Counted from the first letter of the stretch, positions 22,201 to 34,597 are shown. The stretch is 64,000 bases of DNA from Agrocybe praecox (GCA_964017145.1 OZ024849.1:1302001-1366000), one strand, 5' to 3'. Notes: a model not told the origin generated them from the letters alone. Numbers and translations: made by a program.

Positions 22201-23740
22201 AATGTATCTTTCGGCTGATAGGCCACTCTTTTTAAAACTCAATACTTTCTAAAGCGTATTATTTGACCTGTCAAAGATACCCCTCTTTCAGTACTCTGAA
22301 CATGAACTAGACTGGATCTCAATTATGTTAGGCCTCTTTGTTACTTTAGAATTCTTTTAATTAAAAAAATATCACTTAGAGCTTTATACGTAATTAAATT
22401 AATAAAGTCTACAAAAGGAGAACTTAGGCCCAGTTTCAGATTTAAGTTCGGGAATAACTGTAACCTGGGTCTCCCAAGGAGACCCTGGCTTCCCTGGCTC
22501 CCTGGGATGCCCTTGGATTCCCTGAGGGACACTCAGGGATAATGGTCATTTTCCTGATGTTGTTGTATGCACATCCCAACACACCGATAGCGGGAGCTGT
22601 GTTGGGGGGTTGGGGGTTACGAGGACGATAGCCAGCGGTCTGTTGCATGCAAAACGCAGCTGACAGTCAGCTCTGTGCTGGAGTCTCTGCACATGAGTTG
22701 CTGTTGTTCAGCTGTGCGTTGTTGTCGCTGTGCGTTGGTTGTAGCCGTGTTGTAGACGTCGTTGTACGCCGTACAGTACATTGCTGCATCCAGCCATTGG
22801 CGACGGCGATGTCTGGTTACAACGTCGTACACAGCTGACCCGTCATCTCCAACATGCTGCTGTCGTTGTCGTTGTACATGCATGATGTTGTCATGCACAG
22901 CCGTCGCCATTGTTGTTGTAGCAGCCATTGACCCTGGCGAGCATCGGTCCCTGTTGTTGATGCCCAGCGGGGCCAGCTGCCTGCGTGCGATGTCGTTGTT
23001 GTGATCTAAAAAGGAGAGAAAATGAGAAAAAGAAAAAAGAGGAGAGGGGAAAAGGAAGGAAAAGAAAGGGGCGGAAGAAAAAAAGCGAAAGGACATGATG
23101 TCCTGCTGTTCTCTTCACCACATCCCCCTACCTCGCTCTACTTACCCTTCAGCCCATCCACCTCTGCATCCTATCTCACCACCCTCCACCCTCTTCCACC
23201 CCCCTCTTCCACCCCCTTCGTTCACCCATAACCACTCACCACCACTTCCAGCTATCCCAAGCTATCACAGCAGCTGACCCAGCTGACCCAGCTAACCAGC
23301 TAACCAGCTAATTCAAGCACCATACAGAGGCACCCACCCAAGAGAGAATCATTCACTAAGAGCAGAGCAGAGGAGGCAGCAGAGAGGCAGCAGCAGCAGC
23401 AGCAGCAGAGCAAGAGAGGAGGCAAGGGGATATGAGCAAGGGGCAAATGATTGGAAAGTGACAATGCGACGCGTCCAAAGGTGACGTGACTGGAAAAGTC
23501 GAACGTTCCCATGGGTTTGGTTAATAGCAGATTTTCTAAACCAGAAGAGAAGAAATGATGGTTTGATTGCAACCCGAATCGGGTCATTCCCGCGCCGGCC
23601 CGACTGATAACCAAGGTGCCCATGTCGTCGAACACAACAATGGAGTTGCAACACGAGCGCTAGATATTAGGCTCGTGACCAGCCGCAGAATGAGATATCG
23701 CGAAGCGATGGAGAATCTCGATTCTCCGGCTGGTACATCT
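22201..23740. other. Low-complexity intergenic DNA
   Basis: In order: AT-rich DNA to 22430; a C/T/G-rich stretch with repeated CCCTGG words (22455-22520); GTTGT/CTG-rich DNA (22630-22990); a purine-rich run (22995-23090); pyrimidine-rich DNA with CCACC words (23110-23240); short tandem GACCCAGCT and AACCAGCT repeats (23270-23312); and a (CAG)n run at about 23387-23408. Open frames here are composition artefacts. No gene seen. Confidence 0.6.
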
Positions 23741-24612
23741 GAGTTTAAAATGGGGGTCTAACGCTTATGATCGCCATCAGCTCATGTAAGTGTCCCCGTT
23801 TGTCAGGGCAACACTACAATCAGTGTGACAAGGCCACCAACAAAGACAAAGCAAAAGAGAAGAGAGAGAGGTAGAGATAGAGATAGAGAGACACTCAATG
23901 ATTCTAAGAGATCACACCAATGATAGTGGATATCCTAAGAGATTGAAGCTGGGGCTACAGCTACCTACATGTCCAGTATATATACCCTACAGCTATTCTA
24001 GAATATTCCTACATTACATCATGAAACAAAAGGATGAGTAAGATAATGACATCATAAAGGAATGATGAATAAGACAATGACATCATGAAACAAGGGGAAG
24101 AATGATGTGGAGTGATTGAGGCAGTGCTCATGGGAAATAAAAATGATAAGTATCTAATCAAAGATCTGAGTGATAATCAAAGAGATAATCAAGGAGATAA
24201 TCAAAGATGTAAAAGAGATAAGATATCTACATAACTGAGAAAGGGAAAAATGCGAAATAAATATAGAAAAATAAGGGAAAATAGGGGAAACCCTGACACC
24301 GTTTAGATAATAGACTTTTGAGGACACCTAAAAATAAATTAGCATGGCGGCGAGCAACTTAGGCCACACCAAGAAATGTTCAATGGGTCGTTTTTACAGT
24401 GTTCCATCGGCCCCGGCAAATGCTGCACCATCAATGGGCATGGGAGTACGAAAACAAGAGTCGTTTTCAACGCCATTAACGATGAACAACGCGATTTTGG
24501 CAGCCGCAAGTTATATTTAGGTATCCCCGGAAGTCTATTATCTAAACGGGGACGCTTACATGAGCTGATGGCAATCATAAGCGTTAGACCCCCTTTTTAA
24601 ACTCAGCTGGAC
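23741..24612. mobile_element. Foldback/MITE-like element interrupted by a solo LTR
   Basis: The left arm (23741-23800 continued at 24304-24335) and the right arm (24513-24612) are inverted copies. The left reads GAGTTTAAAATGGGGGTCTA and the right carries its complement near 24580-24610; both contain GTCTATTATCTAAACGG or its complement. The left arm is continuous only when 23801-24303 is removed. No transposase is present, so it is non-autonomous. The outer ends are degenerate and I could not define a target duplication. Confidence 0.65.
23801..24298. repeat. Solo LTR, 498 bp, with 5-bp target duplication
   Basis: Begins TGTCAGGG and ends CCCTGACA, perfect inverted ends of the TG...CA type. 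CCGTT at 23796-23800 is repeated at 24299-24303. It contains a TATATATA box-like stretch near 23978. No internal retrotransposon sequence remains, so it arose by recombination between two LTRs. It differs from the gypsy LTR at 384. Confidence 0.85.
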
Positions 24613-25291
24613 AGGTCATCAAATCGAGGTCCTGCTCATTTGACGGCCTGTCACAGGTCTAGCTAGATATATATAGGATTATATAGTTAACAGAGCCCTC
24701 CTTGAATAAAAAAAAATGAAGAAATTAATATTGATTTTCTAGTTTTAATTGGTAAAAGCAACCGGATCATGTGGCCAATTTGATGCCATCACTGATGGGG
24801 GTCAACAAGGGTCAGAAAGTCGCAGAAAGCCCTCCATTAAAAGGACTCGTTTTTACTTACTTAAAAGACTCGTAAATCTCACACCAACCGAAAGTGTATA
24901 TAAATCTGAAAGCTTTTTTATCATTTTCGGAAAGATGGCATTAATTATTTTTCTCTATAGAGAACAAAATCTCAAACTAGTCTAATTATTCAACGTTTTC
25001 AGTTCACCCAAACTTAAAATTTTGAACGACATTACAGTAGCCTAAAAATCTGATCCATTAATCATAGTTTATAACGCCGGACTGATTTCTCATAAATATA
25101 AATTTTATTTATCAATTTAAACAAAAAATGTATGTTTGTAGGCTCGTGACCAACCGTTTCTGACGATCTCGGCACTTGATGGCCGAAGTTTCGTTCAGAA
25201 ACGGCTGGGACCAACGAAGGCCTTTTTGTGGGGTCACAAAATGTCACACCGGACTTAGAATAATTTGCGCGTCAACGTACACTGTCTGTAG
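24613..25291. other. AT-rich intergenic DNA with an imperfect hairpin
   Basis: No gene. At about 25150-25210 CCGTTTCTGA is followed about 40 bp later by TCAGAAACGG, with a further inner pairing (CTCGGC/GCCGAA), giving a hairpin of roughly 60 bp. The words TAGGCTCGTGACCA at 25138 also occur at 23668, so this may be a small element end. Confidence 0.4.
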
Positions 25292-26100
25292 CTACGAAAT
25301 ACGTGTATCATCGTAATCTCCCTCTCCTTCGTCCTTTTCTTCCGTCTCGCTATGTTCCGATACCTCTGAGTCACTCATGTACTCACCTGAGTCCCTAATA
25401 GGGTCCTCATCCATGTCAAAAGCCACGTCGGCGGCGGTCAAGCAAGGCAGCTGTACATCATCTTCTGTGGGTTCTATTTCCTCGCCATGTTCTATCTCGT
25501 TCTCAACCACACTTTCAATTTTGCCCTCGCCACCTATAGATTGTGTATTCTGGATCATGACTTGACTAGTGGTGGAAGTGTTTCTATCAGCAGCAGCCGG
25601 TTGCTGACCAAGTGATGTCATGGTCTGAGGAGTCACTGAAGCAGTTGAAGTGGCCGTAGGAAGAGCAACTGGGGTCATTCCTCATCGCCTCTTGAGTTGT
25701 GTAAAGGCCTTATTGTAATCGGTAAGTGGGTTCTTACTTCCATCTGGGTCTGTCAAGTTATGCAAGCCCACAGCAATTACATCCAGGACTGGCTTGCCCT
25801 CGTCTCCGAGTACACGACCCTTTTGGACAGAAAACATGTTGTGGTCTTCGAGGCTGTCCATTAGGGTCTCGATATCATTCGTTAGGTCTGGCGGTGCATG
25901 TCGTTTACCCATATCTGCACCAAGAATATCATTGAAGTTGCGGGCAAGCTTTCGAAGCACCTCAACACAGGGTGAAATCATCTCGAGCCATTCCCACGAT
26001 GCATTGGCACCATGGGCTTTATAGAATTCCTGTAAGTTTGATTAGCTTATAAATGACGAAGCTTTCAATCTCTTACCTTGATCCAAAAGTTAAGATGTCC
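25292..26100 (-). pseudogene. Truncated DUF6589-like protein, C-terminal part
   Basis: On the minus strand an exon start 'HLNFWIK' (near 26080-26100) joins through a short GT-AG intron to 'EFYKAHGANASWEWLEMISPCVEVL'-type sequence, followed by 'KHAPPDLTNDIETLMDSLEDHN'-like residues, then a Thr/Ser-rich and acidic tail. This arrangement matches the C-terminal tail I know from Agaricomycete DUF6589 proteins. The gene stops abruptly at about 26100, where unrelated sequence begins, so the large N-terminal part is missing. TGA at 25682-25684 is in frame, with coding continuing in the same frame on both sides; a former CGA codon would explain it. Confidence 0.55.
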
Positions 26101-26314
26101 CGGGCAGCAGCATGCCAGTACTACTCATCCTGCTTACCACTATGCCACATACACTTCCCCTTACTACCAACATCTTTATTCAACCCCAAATCATGACTCT
26201 ATGCTACCTCCACAGTATATACCATCCCCAGCAACATCTTCCAGTCCTTACCTATACATGTATCCTTATCATACTTTTACTAACAACTTTGGACCTCCAC
26301 CACCTAGTGGTTAG
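26101..26314 (+). pseudogene. Pro/Tyr-rich coding fragment
   Basis: Starting at the break point of the DUF6589 fragment, the plus strand is open to TAG at 26312-26314 and encodes a Tyr-, Pro-, Ser- and His-rich tail ending 'NNFGPPPPSG'. It looks like the disordered end of a lost gene. There is no convincing start of its own, since the ATG at 26078 lies inside the neighbouring fragment. Confidence 0.35.
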
Positions 26315-26509
26315 GCCGAAGATTTCATAGAAATTAGTAAATAGTTATTCTTTCATCCATATGGTATACTAAGTTCAATTTATTTGAGAAGAAACGAGAC
26401 AGAGACAGTTATGGAAGCTCGTTCGACGAAGAGCGAGCGCGAGAAATGTGTTTTTTTCGCTAAGTTCTTTGTCACTTTCTGTCACTCCACAAAAACCGCG
26501 TCGTTGCTC

Positions 26510-26642
26510 CCAGTCCTTAGGCAGTGATGTGTATTTTCGTAGTCCGCTTGATGTTAGTCACCATAACAAAGCCGCAACAACGTACAAACAAAAGCCATTT
26601 GCGGAAGGACGGAGAAATACACATCACTGACTAAGGAACTGG
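26510..26642. mobile_element. 133-bp MITE
   Basis: The ends are inverted repeats of about 38 bp: left CAGTCCTTAGGCAGTGATGT..., right the complement of CAGTTCCTTAGTCAGTGATG.... They differ by a few substitutions and one indel. There is no coding capacity, and I could not see a clear target duplication (flanks CTCC and GTCG). Confidence 0.7.
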
Positions 26643-26684
26643 TCGCGAGTCTAGTATGTTTGATAAAAAGCGGAGTTTTTAGGA

Positions 26685-26724
26685 GGTTTTCGTGTGACCT
26701 AAAAAGTTGAAATTTCCGGGGTGT
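26685..26724. repeat. Remnant terminus related to the TIR element at 58.1 kb
   Basis: GGTTTTCGTGTGACCT...CCGGGGTGT resembles the right end of the element ending at 58911 (GGGTTTTGAGGTGACCT...CCGGGGTG) at roughly 70 percent by eye. No partner left end was found upstream. Confidence 0.4.
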
Positions 26725-27734
26725 TTAAATTTAAAGGCGTTCGAGAAGGTACTACACAGGACAGTTGTGGGAAAGAATAGTATCCACTTTAATACTACTG
26801 CAACACAAAATCCTCTGGAACATCACTCGAAGTAGCACCGGAGAATCAACAAAAGATAGGCACATTCATGACAATATCGAAACAATAGGTAAACGTTCTG
26901 CCTGATTTTAAGTGTATCCCAGGGAGATACACAGATGCTAGCGGTGGACACAAAAGATCTCTTTTCTTTTGAGTAACGCAGGAGACATTTGTCAGAAAAC
27001 ACGCAGTGGAAAACATTACGTTAATAGGGACCATAGGACCCCGGCAGCACGGTGTTCGTGTATTCTGGAAATGGATCCCACTTACTCAAATAAAAAGCCT
27101 AGTGTGATATATTGCATTCGCAATATCTTCATCTGTACATCGGAAGTAGCGTCAGACATAGCAGGATTGCTCATAGTTTTGATACTCACAGAAAGGTCGT
27201 CATTCTGCATCAAGGTACTCTGGACAAAGTTACCTCCGTTGATAATCAGGTGATGAGAATTTTCGAACAAATCTACGTTGTTAGATATTAAAAGCAGTTG
27301 CAGATTATATGGAATAAACATAGTACCCACGGGAAGATGATGAAGCAGGAATGGTATGCACGCAAGGAGAAGTATCTCTGGACGACGAAACAAGGCTCTG
27401 CTAAGATATTAGCTGGCGGTTACATGGGTCCCAAATGCACCTGAAAGCACACCTCTACAGCACCTATGCATGAATCAAGTTGTTCATATATTCGCCTTAC
27501 TTCCTTCTTTCTGATGTACTTCGGCAGATGTACCGCTTTATTAACATCAGATAGGACTCTAGGTTAGAGTATTTCAAGTCAATCGATGAGCCTATTCATC
27601 TCTGAGTGTGACTCCTTACCGACAATACATCTTGACTGACTCTAACGCGTGTTCAGAGCAGCCGTACGGTATTTCCTTCATAAGTGACAAAAACATTTCT
27701 GAGCGCCTCTGGACCTGTCTCATGATTGAACCAT
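26725..27734. other. Intergenic region, nothing recognised
   Basis: Mixed-composition DNA with only short open frames and no motif, repeat or splice pattern I can support. Confidence 0.5.
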
Positions 27735-28379
27735 TCACATCCAAATAAACCTGTTGCTAGAATACCAACGAAATATCAGCGTCAAAAAGGATAATGATTG
27801 GATTTTAGCCTCAACTTGCAACCCAAGGCAATCCATGAGGGATTTCATATAATCCAGTTGAAAAGCCATCTCATAAACATGACTCGGATCGATGGGTGCA
27901 AGGGGCACTCTATCGAGTGGGGCGTTCCTATTGAAGAATTGACCAATGCCCGTTGAGAAGATTCGACGACAGAATCCCTGCACAGAGAAAAGCACGGCCC
28001 TAACGAAATCACACACAGAGGAAAGCGCCATCCTATCAAGACAAACAATAAAGGACAAAGTCGTGATATCAAAGGAGCTGGCCACTAACATGGTAGTAAT
28101 GAAGAGTGCTATCTTAGATGATGCCTCAGTCGATAGTCCAACATACGAGCCAACACCTTTAAAGCCATTGAGGACGGGATAGAGAGGGGGCCCGATAAAA
28201 AATATGGACTGCAAAAGCCAGTCATTGAGGACGGGATAGAAAGGGGGCCCGAGAACAAATATGGACTGCAAAAGCCGGTATGGCATGCCTCCAAATAATA
28301 CTAATACTAGGAGGCAGCCCAGCGTCATCAGGAAAATTGACTTTGTCTTGGAAGGTCTTTCGGGATCTCTAAAGACCAA
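27735..28379 (-). CDS. Hypothetical membrane-like protein with a duplicated segment
   Basis: 214 residues, not recognised. It starts with a short basic stretch and then hydrophobic segments, predicted by eye as two or three membrane spans (about residues 15-35, 83-115, 120-150). A DNA duplication of about 60 bp (around 28145-28280) gives two copies of a block like 'LLQSIFVLGPPFYPVLN'. The region lies among transposon debris. Only uninterrupted length and the hydrophobic pattern support it; it may not be a functional gene. Confidence 0.35.
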   Translation of the reverse strand: MVFRDPERPSKTKSIFLMTLGCLLVLVLFGGMPYRLLQSIFVLGPPFYPVLNDWLLQSIFFIGPPLYPVLNGFKGVGSYVGLSTEASSKIALFITTMLVASSFDITTLSFIVCLDRMALSSVCDFVRAVLFSVQGFCRRIFSTGIGQFFNRNAPLDRVPLAPIDPSHVYEMAFQLDYMKSLMDCLGLQVEAKIQSLSFLTLIFRWYSSNRFIWM

Positions 28380-30437
28380 AAAGACGCAAAAGATAAAAAG
28401 AGAATTACGGATCTTTCAAAGCAAGGTGCTCTTGTAACTAATGTGGGAAAGCGCTTTCAAAGACTCCCAAAGACGCCACAAAGATGCCACAAAGAACCTG
28501 AAAGACAATTGAAAGACTACTGTTGCCTATTGAAAGACTCTGAAAGCCAGTTTAGAGACTCCAACAGTCAATGCAAAGACACCTGTTACCAATGCAAGGA
28601 TACCAATAGCGAATTTAAGAATATATAAACAAATACTTTCAGTTGATAGATAATCAATTTATTATATTGAGAATACATAATTAGAGAGATACATATGAGT
28701 ATTATTGTAACTATTACTATTATTATCAAATTATATCTAGCAAATATTCAGGAAAGGGAGAATGGAAGAGAAGAGGAGAAGGGAAGCGGAAGAAGAGAAG
28801 GGAAGGAGAAGAGGAGAAGGGAAGGAGAAGAGGGGAAGGGAAGGAGAAGAGGACAAGAGAATGGGAAGAGGGGAAGAAAAAGAGGACAAGAGAAGGGGAA
28901 GAAGGGGATGGAATGGGTGGTTACCTGTGGACAGCAGCGGTGAGCAATGAGACAGTGTGGATGGGGTACTTACCTTGTAGTACCTGTTCCTTGTGTTCTT
29001 CCCCTTCGCCATCATCCTATAACCCATCCCCACTGTGCCACGTCAGGCCCCTACCACCACCCACGTTCCTTTGTGCTCGTTAGTGTATGCGCTGGCAATC
29101 ATTGTTGCGTTTATTGGCTGATGTGCTGGCAATCATCAGCGGTGGCGGCGTTTGGTGTTCAGGTTATATTGTGCTTGTTGTTGTTTGCATTGTCGTTGAG
29201 GTGTGGCGGCAATGGGGAATGGTAGTGGTGGACGGTGGTGGTGGCCAACGGCAGTGGTGGATGGTGGTGGTTGTGCAACAAGCAGTGTGACATGTCAACA
29301 TCACACTGTCCGTCACTGTCATACATGGTGAGTGTGATGTCACCTGCATAGGTATGTAAAATCGTGCAAGTCCTAAGGCAAGTTATCTTATCTTATCTAT
29401 AGTGTGGCTGTGGAAATGTCACATGATTGTAAGAAAACACCATTGTGCATAACTGTGATTTCCCACGCTGGACGCTTGCATGGCTGGGTGGCTTGTAGGT
29501 ACATGCTCTGTTTGCACAGCCACATCAAATATTTTTATATGGTTGTGTAGAAAAAAATCAGGGCATGTTTGTAAATATTTATTATGACATAAGCTTTGTT
29601 TGTTCAGGCGCAAAATGCAAAAAGATTTTTGAAGTGGCTGTTAAAATCAAAATAAATAATGTAAATATTTGTACAGAGCCAAATATTTATGCTAAAAATA
29701 TGAAAAAATGTGTTTGGCGCTTATTTGTGACCAAATATTTGTAAACTGCAAAATGATCTAAAAATAGATTTTTCATAAATATAAATAGACCTAACATAGA
29801 CTATGATTGTCTATCATGCGTCAATGGCCTTTATTTCAACATCTCAAAGTCCAAAATCATTTTGCTTATTTGTTTGTTTTAATTCAAAAATAGTTTTTGG
29901 CATCCTGGAAAGAGCCTAAAGGACAGTTTGGTAATCAGAGAGATGAACTTAGTCCCAAAGATGCCTAAAGACTCAGAAAGATACAAAAAGACTCAGAAAG
30001 ATTAGGTCAGTCTATTAATTACCTAAAGCGCCCCCAGACAAAAATAGGTTTTCCTGATGCGTTCTCACTCTGGCCCCCATCCAGTTGGATGGAGACAGAG
30101 TGCTTGGGGAGAGATGTAGGGGTAGTAAGGATGCCTGAAAGCCTTGTCATGATTAAATAGCTCATATGCGGAAACGAGGCTGTGAGGGATATTCTGTATA
30201 AAAATATACGACCCCGAGTACTCTAGTATGAATTCTATGAAGAGAACAGGCCGACTCAACCAATGGCATGAGAATTACATGAGACTACAAGACATGGCCT
30301 TACTAGGCGTTGCAATGTGGTCCCATGGACCAGTGAAATTGGAATTTCGTGTTGAACCAAGTTTCTAAATACGTAGAATCGTGTTTACACATTGCGCGAT
30401 GCCTCCGGTTGCCCCAAATATTATTCTTTCCCATTTT
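28380..30437. other. Low-complexity and AT-rich intergenic DNA
   Basis: 28430-28620 contains degenerate repeats around AAAGACNCC/AAAGACTC, with a second patch (AAGACTCAGAAAGAT) at 29960-30005. 28750-28910 is a purine-only GGAGAAGAGGAAGGG repeat. 29100-29300 is GTGG-rich. 29530-29770 carries several AAATATTTGT words. No gene supported. Confidence 0.55.
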
Positions 30438-31525
30438 ACACGAGAATGCTGTGAAGATTGTACTGCCTCTCCAGATTGTCTCCGGATGAAGAGGAATGAT
30501 ACCCTATATACCTGCACAGTGTATTCTAATATTCCGTGTTTGATATACGGAGAAGCTCTATGCTTCATTATATCGTCCCTACGTTGCACTTTGAGCATCA
30601 CCCGAGTCGTGCCACTGCCAATGAAAACCCTCTGAAAATCTAAAAGCTAATGAGTGCCCTCGGTTATCAGGTATACACCGGCGTCAACAAAAACAATACT
30701 AATGACTCCATCGTTCAGGATTCTAATTGCATGTACCAAGGTGTACTACTACGAGAGCTCGACATAGCAACATAGCACCTAGATATTTTTACAGAAGCTA
30801 AGGAGCGCCGTGACATGGCTGCTGTCAATCCACAGACCCAATCCCACTTTGACCTTGTCAACGACTACAGCCGCTCTGGGCGCGAGCGATTCTGAGAGTG
30901 ATTGCTGATTCCGATTCAGTATCACTTTGATGCAACAGTAATTCTGGGGAGATCTGCCCTTATTTCACGCTCAGAATCATATTAGAATCACCTAATTTGA
31001 CTGGCCCAATTTTCTCCCTAACGCGGGCTGCGTTTCTTGACTCATTCTTCGACACGTATCTTCAACTTCAATTTTGATCCCAACTCAGGGCACTATACTA
31101 ACAGAGGTGACTTAATATTGCATACTTGAATCACTTATCTTTTCTAGTACACGGTGGAGCAGTCCAGGATGCAGCTAGAGGCGTGGCTGTGCTCGGAAGC
31201 GCGTCGAGCAGCCTCACACGACGGCGGTAGTGGTCAAAGCAAGGTTTGATTCGGCTATGTACGCGTCGGTCACATATCTGTACGGCATGCAATCTAATCG
31301 GGCTGGTGCAGATTGCACTGCCGCCACAGCGGTGATCTCGAGCCTGAGCACGGACAGCTCAAAGGCAGGGAAACAATCCAAATCTGGGTGGAGGCGTTTC
31401 GTATAAAACGGTATAATGGGCCATGTGTACTCACATCTTCATCAAGATCATTTTACTTACTACCTTTTCCCATTCATGCGCTTTGATCCGGCGGACAGGC
31501 CATTGCCTAAGGGTCTACTCAAGGT
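30438..31525 (+). pseudogene. Decayed copy 1 of the 'MREYY' multicopy gene family
   Basis: Fragments in changing frames match the intact family members below: 'SNIPCLIYGEALCF' near 30530, then a stretch equivalent to the middle of the protein, and 'RFDPADRPLPKG' near 31480. The start codon region reads ACGAGAATG instead of ATGCGAGAAT, and there are many frameshifts and an unrelated stretch around 31140-31400. It is the oldest, most diverged copy on this strand. Confidence 0.75.
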
Positions 31526-31886
31526 GCTCCCATCCGACGATTCGAGACAGTGCCCAGAAAGGCAGTACGGCATGAGTTGCCGAACATTCTTGGCCGTTCA
31601 AACGTTCATAAGCGATATATGAGGCCTGATAATTTGATGGCCGGTCGCCTACCTTAAGTGAATCCATCGATTGCAGCGATTCCTTACGCCCTATCAAATA
31701 TCTCATTTTAGATCTGGTTCCAATGTGGATAAATACAGGCCAATGCCATGACTAGGCCCCTCCCTCTCAGATCGCGTCTTCCCACACTACGTCAAAGGTG
31801 CGGTACTTACATCCTAGGTACCCCTGTAATCAACATCAAACCATCACTGCCTAGTACTGACCTATGACCGCCTGGTAGCACCTATT

Positions 31887-32414
31887 ATGCCCGTCACCTA
31901 TCTCTCATTCCTCGTTATCCGCACCGACTGGGGCGAGATTCAAATCAACACCCCCGGTGCAACCATATCTCTTGCCAATGGCGAGTCCCTCAACAAGAGT
32001 ACCTACAGATACGGTACCCCATCTTCCTACGTCTTCGATTGGCAAGTTATACCGTACATATTGGTATTCTCCTTCCTCACGCCATTCAACTGTATATCTC
32101 AAACCCCCGTCTTGTAACAAACAGACTCGAAATCACCCTAGACACTCCCCTTGCAAGCATAAATATCTCGCTTTCCAAAGGATATGATGCAAGGAGATAC
32201 GGGGACCGCACCGCAGTTGTTGGGTTGTACATTGGCAACGTGCGTGGTACTCGTGCTCCCAAAACATATGTAATATCTGCCGTTTTCTTGCGTGCTAATT
32301 ACCAGTACTCTCCAGCAAATATTCGAGAACAAGAAAGTCGTTAACGAAGGAACCAATACCGAAACCTTTGACGTTCCGCTTATAGCTGTCACGTACCCCG
32401 TTTGGTCGAAATGA
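31887..32414 (+). CDS. Small hypothetical protein, three exons
   Basis: Exons 31887-32053, 32125-32269 and 32316-32414 with GT-AG introns give 136 residues in frame. I do not recognise it. The composition (alternating hydrophobic/polar, few Cys, many Thr, Val and Ile) suggests a small beta-rich protein, for example a beta-sandwich. The mild N-terminal hydrophobicity is not a clear signal peptide. A simpler acceptor at 32334 would also keep frame, but starting exon 3 at 32316 gives a longer continuous reading. It lies between two copies of the multicopy family, on the same strand. Confidence 0.5.
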
Positions 32415-32736
32415 TTGATTCCTGAAGCACACTCCCAAGCTCCTCCGTTTCTATGGGGCCAAGACCTCGTATTTTTCGTAGGCATGCTTTATTGGGGTCT
32501 GTAGCATATGTATTTCCTGAGGCTGTCTTTCTATCTCATAAAGACGAACGCACTTGAAGTTTTAAACCACTCACCCTTCTCGTAGCTCGATAAAGCGTTC
32601 GCTGTGAGTATGCGCTAGCTGTAAATGGTATCCGAAAATAAAATAAAATACTCCTGCGCGTAAAACACGTGATCGTGTATATAGCTGTTATAACTGGATG
32701 ACGTTGAAGCTTATCCCATTCTAGTCCTTCAGGATA

Positions 32737-33697
32737 ATGCGAGAATACTACAACCACTGTCCTGCCTCTCCAAATGAAGTGGAACAACGTCTTATTCCTG
32801 CACGGGTACTCTCACAAGCGGATATCCCGTGCTTGATATACGGAGAAGACGCACTGTGCTTCATTCATTTCGTCCCCACTTTTTGCTTTAAGTACCACCT
32901 CGTCGTCGCCGACGAGAACCAGGAGCGTGCCTCTGAAAAGCTGATGAGTGCCCTCGGTTATCAGCTATACACTGATGACGACGAAAACTTGCATGAATCC
33001 ATCTTTCGGGATCCCGACCGCACAAGGGTATACAGAAACTCGATACACCTCCAAGATATTACTCCTGAAAGTTCACCCGATTACCGAGACATAATTCTTG
33101 TCCATCCACAAACGCATTTTAACGTCGACGTCAACGACTACAGCCGTTCTGTTTCCCTTCCACCATATCCGGACATTATTCGTTTCCCTACGCGGGCAGC
33201 GTTCATCGACTCACTCTTCGACACATATCTCGATCCCAACTCGGGGTACCGCACTAGCACAGGTGACGGAATATTTCGAACCTGGATCGGGTATCTCTCC
33301 GAGTACACTCTTCGCAAGGAGCCAGCGGTTCTTCCAAATGGTGATCTCGAGCCCGAGTACGCACAACTGAAAACCGGCCTCAAACCAGAGAACCAGCCGC
33401 TTTTCGACAAGATGGTACGGGGATCGATGAACTATATCAATCCAGCGCTGGGAACTCAAATGCGCAAGGAAGTATTTCGTAGCATGGGGTGCACATATTC
33501 ATATATTCATCAACATCTCCTTTACTTACTATCTATCCTCACTTAGGCGCTTTGATCTGGCGAACAGGCCACTGCCTAAAGGTCCGCCTGAAAACCCAGA
33601 ATATTTCCAAGCGCGACTACGTAAAATCAAAGAGCTCTCGAAAACCGCCAATTTGGCCAAGAGTCAAGGTGGTGTTTCTAGCGCAGCACCAAAGTAG
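32737..33697 (+). CDS. 'MREYY' family protein, copy 2 (intact)
   Basis: Exons 32737-33488 and 33547-33697 are joined by a 58-bp phase-2 intron; 300 residues. Function unknown. The N-terminal block 'IPCLIYGEDALCF...YHLVVADEN...LMSALGY' has the rhythm of a nucleotidyltransferase fold (strand, G-x-A helix, strand with acidic residues, helix), but the usual GG and DxD residues are absent, so if related it is probably not catalytic. The rest holds well-kept blocks ('FPTRAAFIDSLFDTYLDPN', 'TLRKEPAVLPNGDLEPE') and ends in a charged helix. Here the 58-bp intron is not a multiple of three, so it must be spliced, which proves the intron for the family. Confidence 0.7.
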
Positions 33698-34212
33698 GAT
33701 GAGCAGTATTTCTTTCTGTCGCTTGCAGTGATAATTTTGAAGAACTTGCAGGCGTCCATATTCCACTGTTGCAGCTACACCCACGATCGCCTCTTTTATG
33801 AAAGCTTCCCGTTTTATAAGAAAGTTGTAGTAGAGAGTAATATTTTTTATGTTTCTATTCTTCACTTATATAGTGCAAGGATAACATCGACTTCCCTAGC
33901 TGCTTATACATGAGACGACGTTCACCGATTGGATTGTTTATTCGACCGTTTCTACAGTGGGTTTTACATACGAGCTTTGTAATTTACTTACAATATAAAG
34001 CCAAGTGTTCATTACCTCTGAAGAAACCCGACGAAATGTAACCAGCGGAGGTAATTTATAATGGCATCGATGATAAAACTTGCGATTCATCCTGGGTTAG
34101 AGTGGCTTGTCACAAGCTAGACATACAATTTTTTGATACAGCACAGCTTATCGCATACATGTACGCCAATGACAGTGATGGTCTTCATAACAGACCCAAA
34201 GGTACTATTCGT
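33698..34212. other. Diverged copy of the family 3' flank
   Basis: Matches 37308-37675 (the flank of copy 3) with substitutions and indels, including GATGATAAAACTTGCGATTC and TATGGTCTTCATAACAGACC-like words. Similarity stops at 34212, exactly where the inverted-repeat arm starts. No gene. Confidence 0.7.
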
Positions 34213-34597
34213 TAGTCTCCTTCAAATGTAGATATTTACAGAAGTATTCAAGGGATTGGCATATACATTGCTCACAAGACAAGATGATACATTTGTACGA
34301 CTACCAAGATGCAAGGCATCTTAACAAATGCCAGATGCATTCTTGTAAGTTGTAACGAGTACTACGTCTGCAACTTAGCGTCTTCTATACAGACAGCAGT
34401 CACGAAGTATTAGTAAACGAGCAACTGCTGATAAGATTTAACAAGTGGTTATTTACGTGGAAAGAGGAAAGTCAGATTGGAGAGGGAGAGAACGGACGGC
34501 TGATTGCTATGTATTTACATAAGTATTGATACCAGAATATAACGCACAAGAAAAGGGATACAATTACACTATGGAGTGAGATGTTTCATATTTCCAA

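Noticed and set aside
28737..28950. Charged Glu/Arg/Gly protein
   Set aside because: Pure purine low-complexity repeat; all three frames are open because it lacks T.
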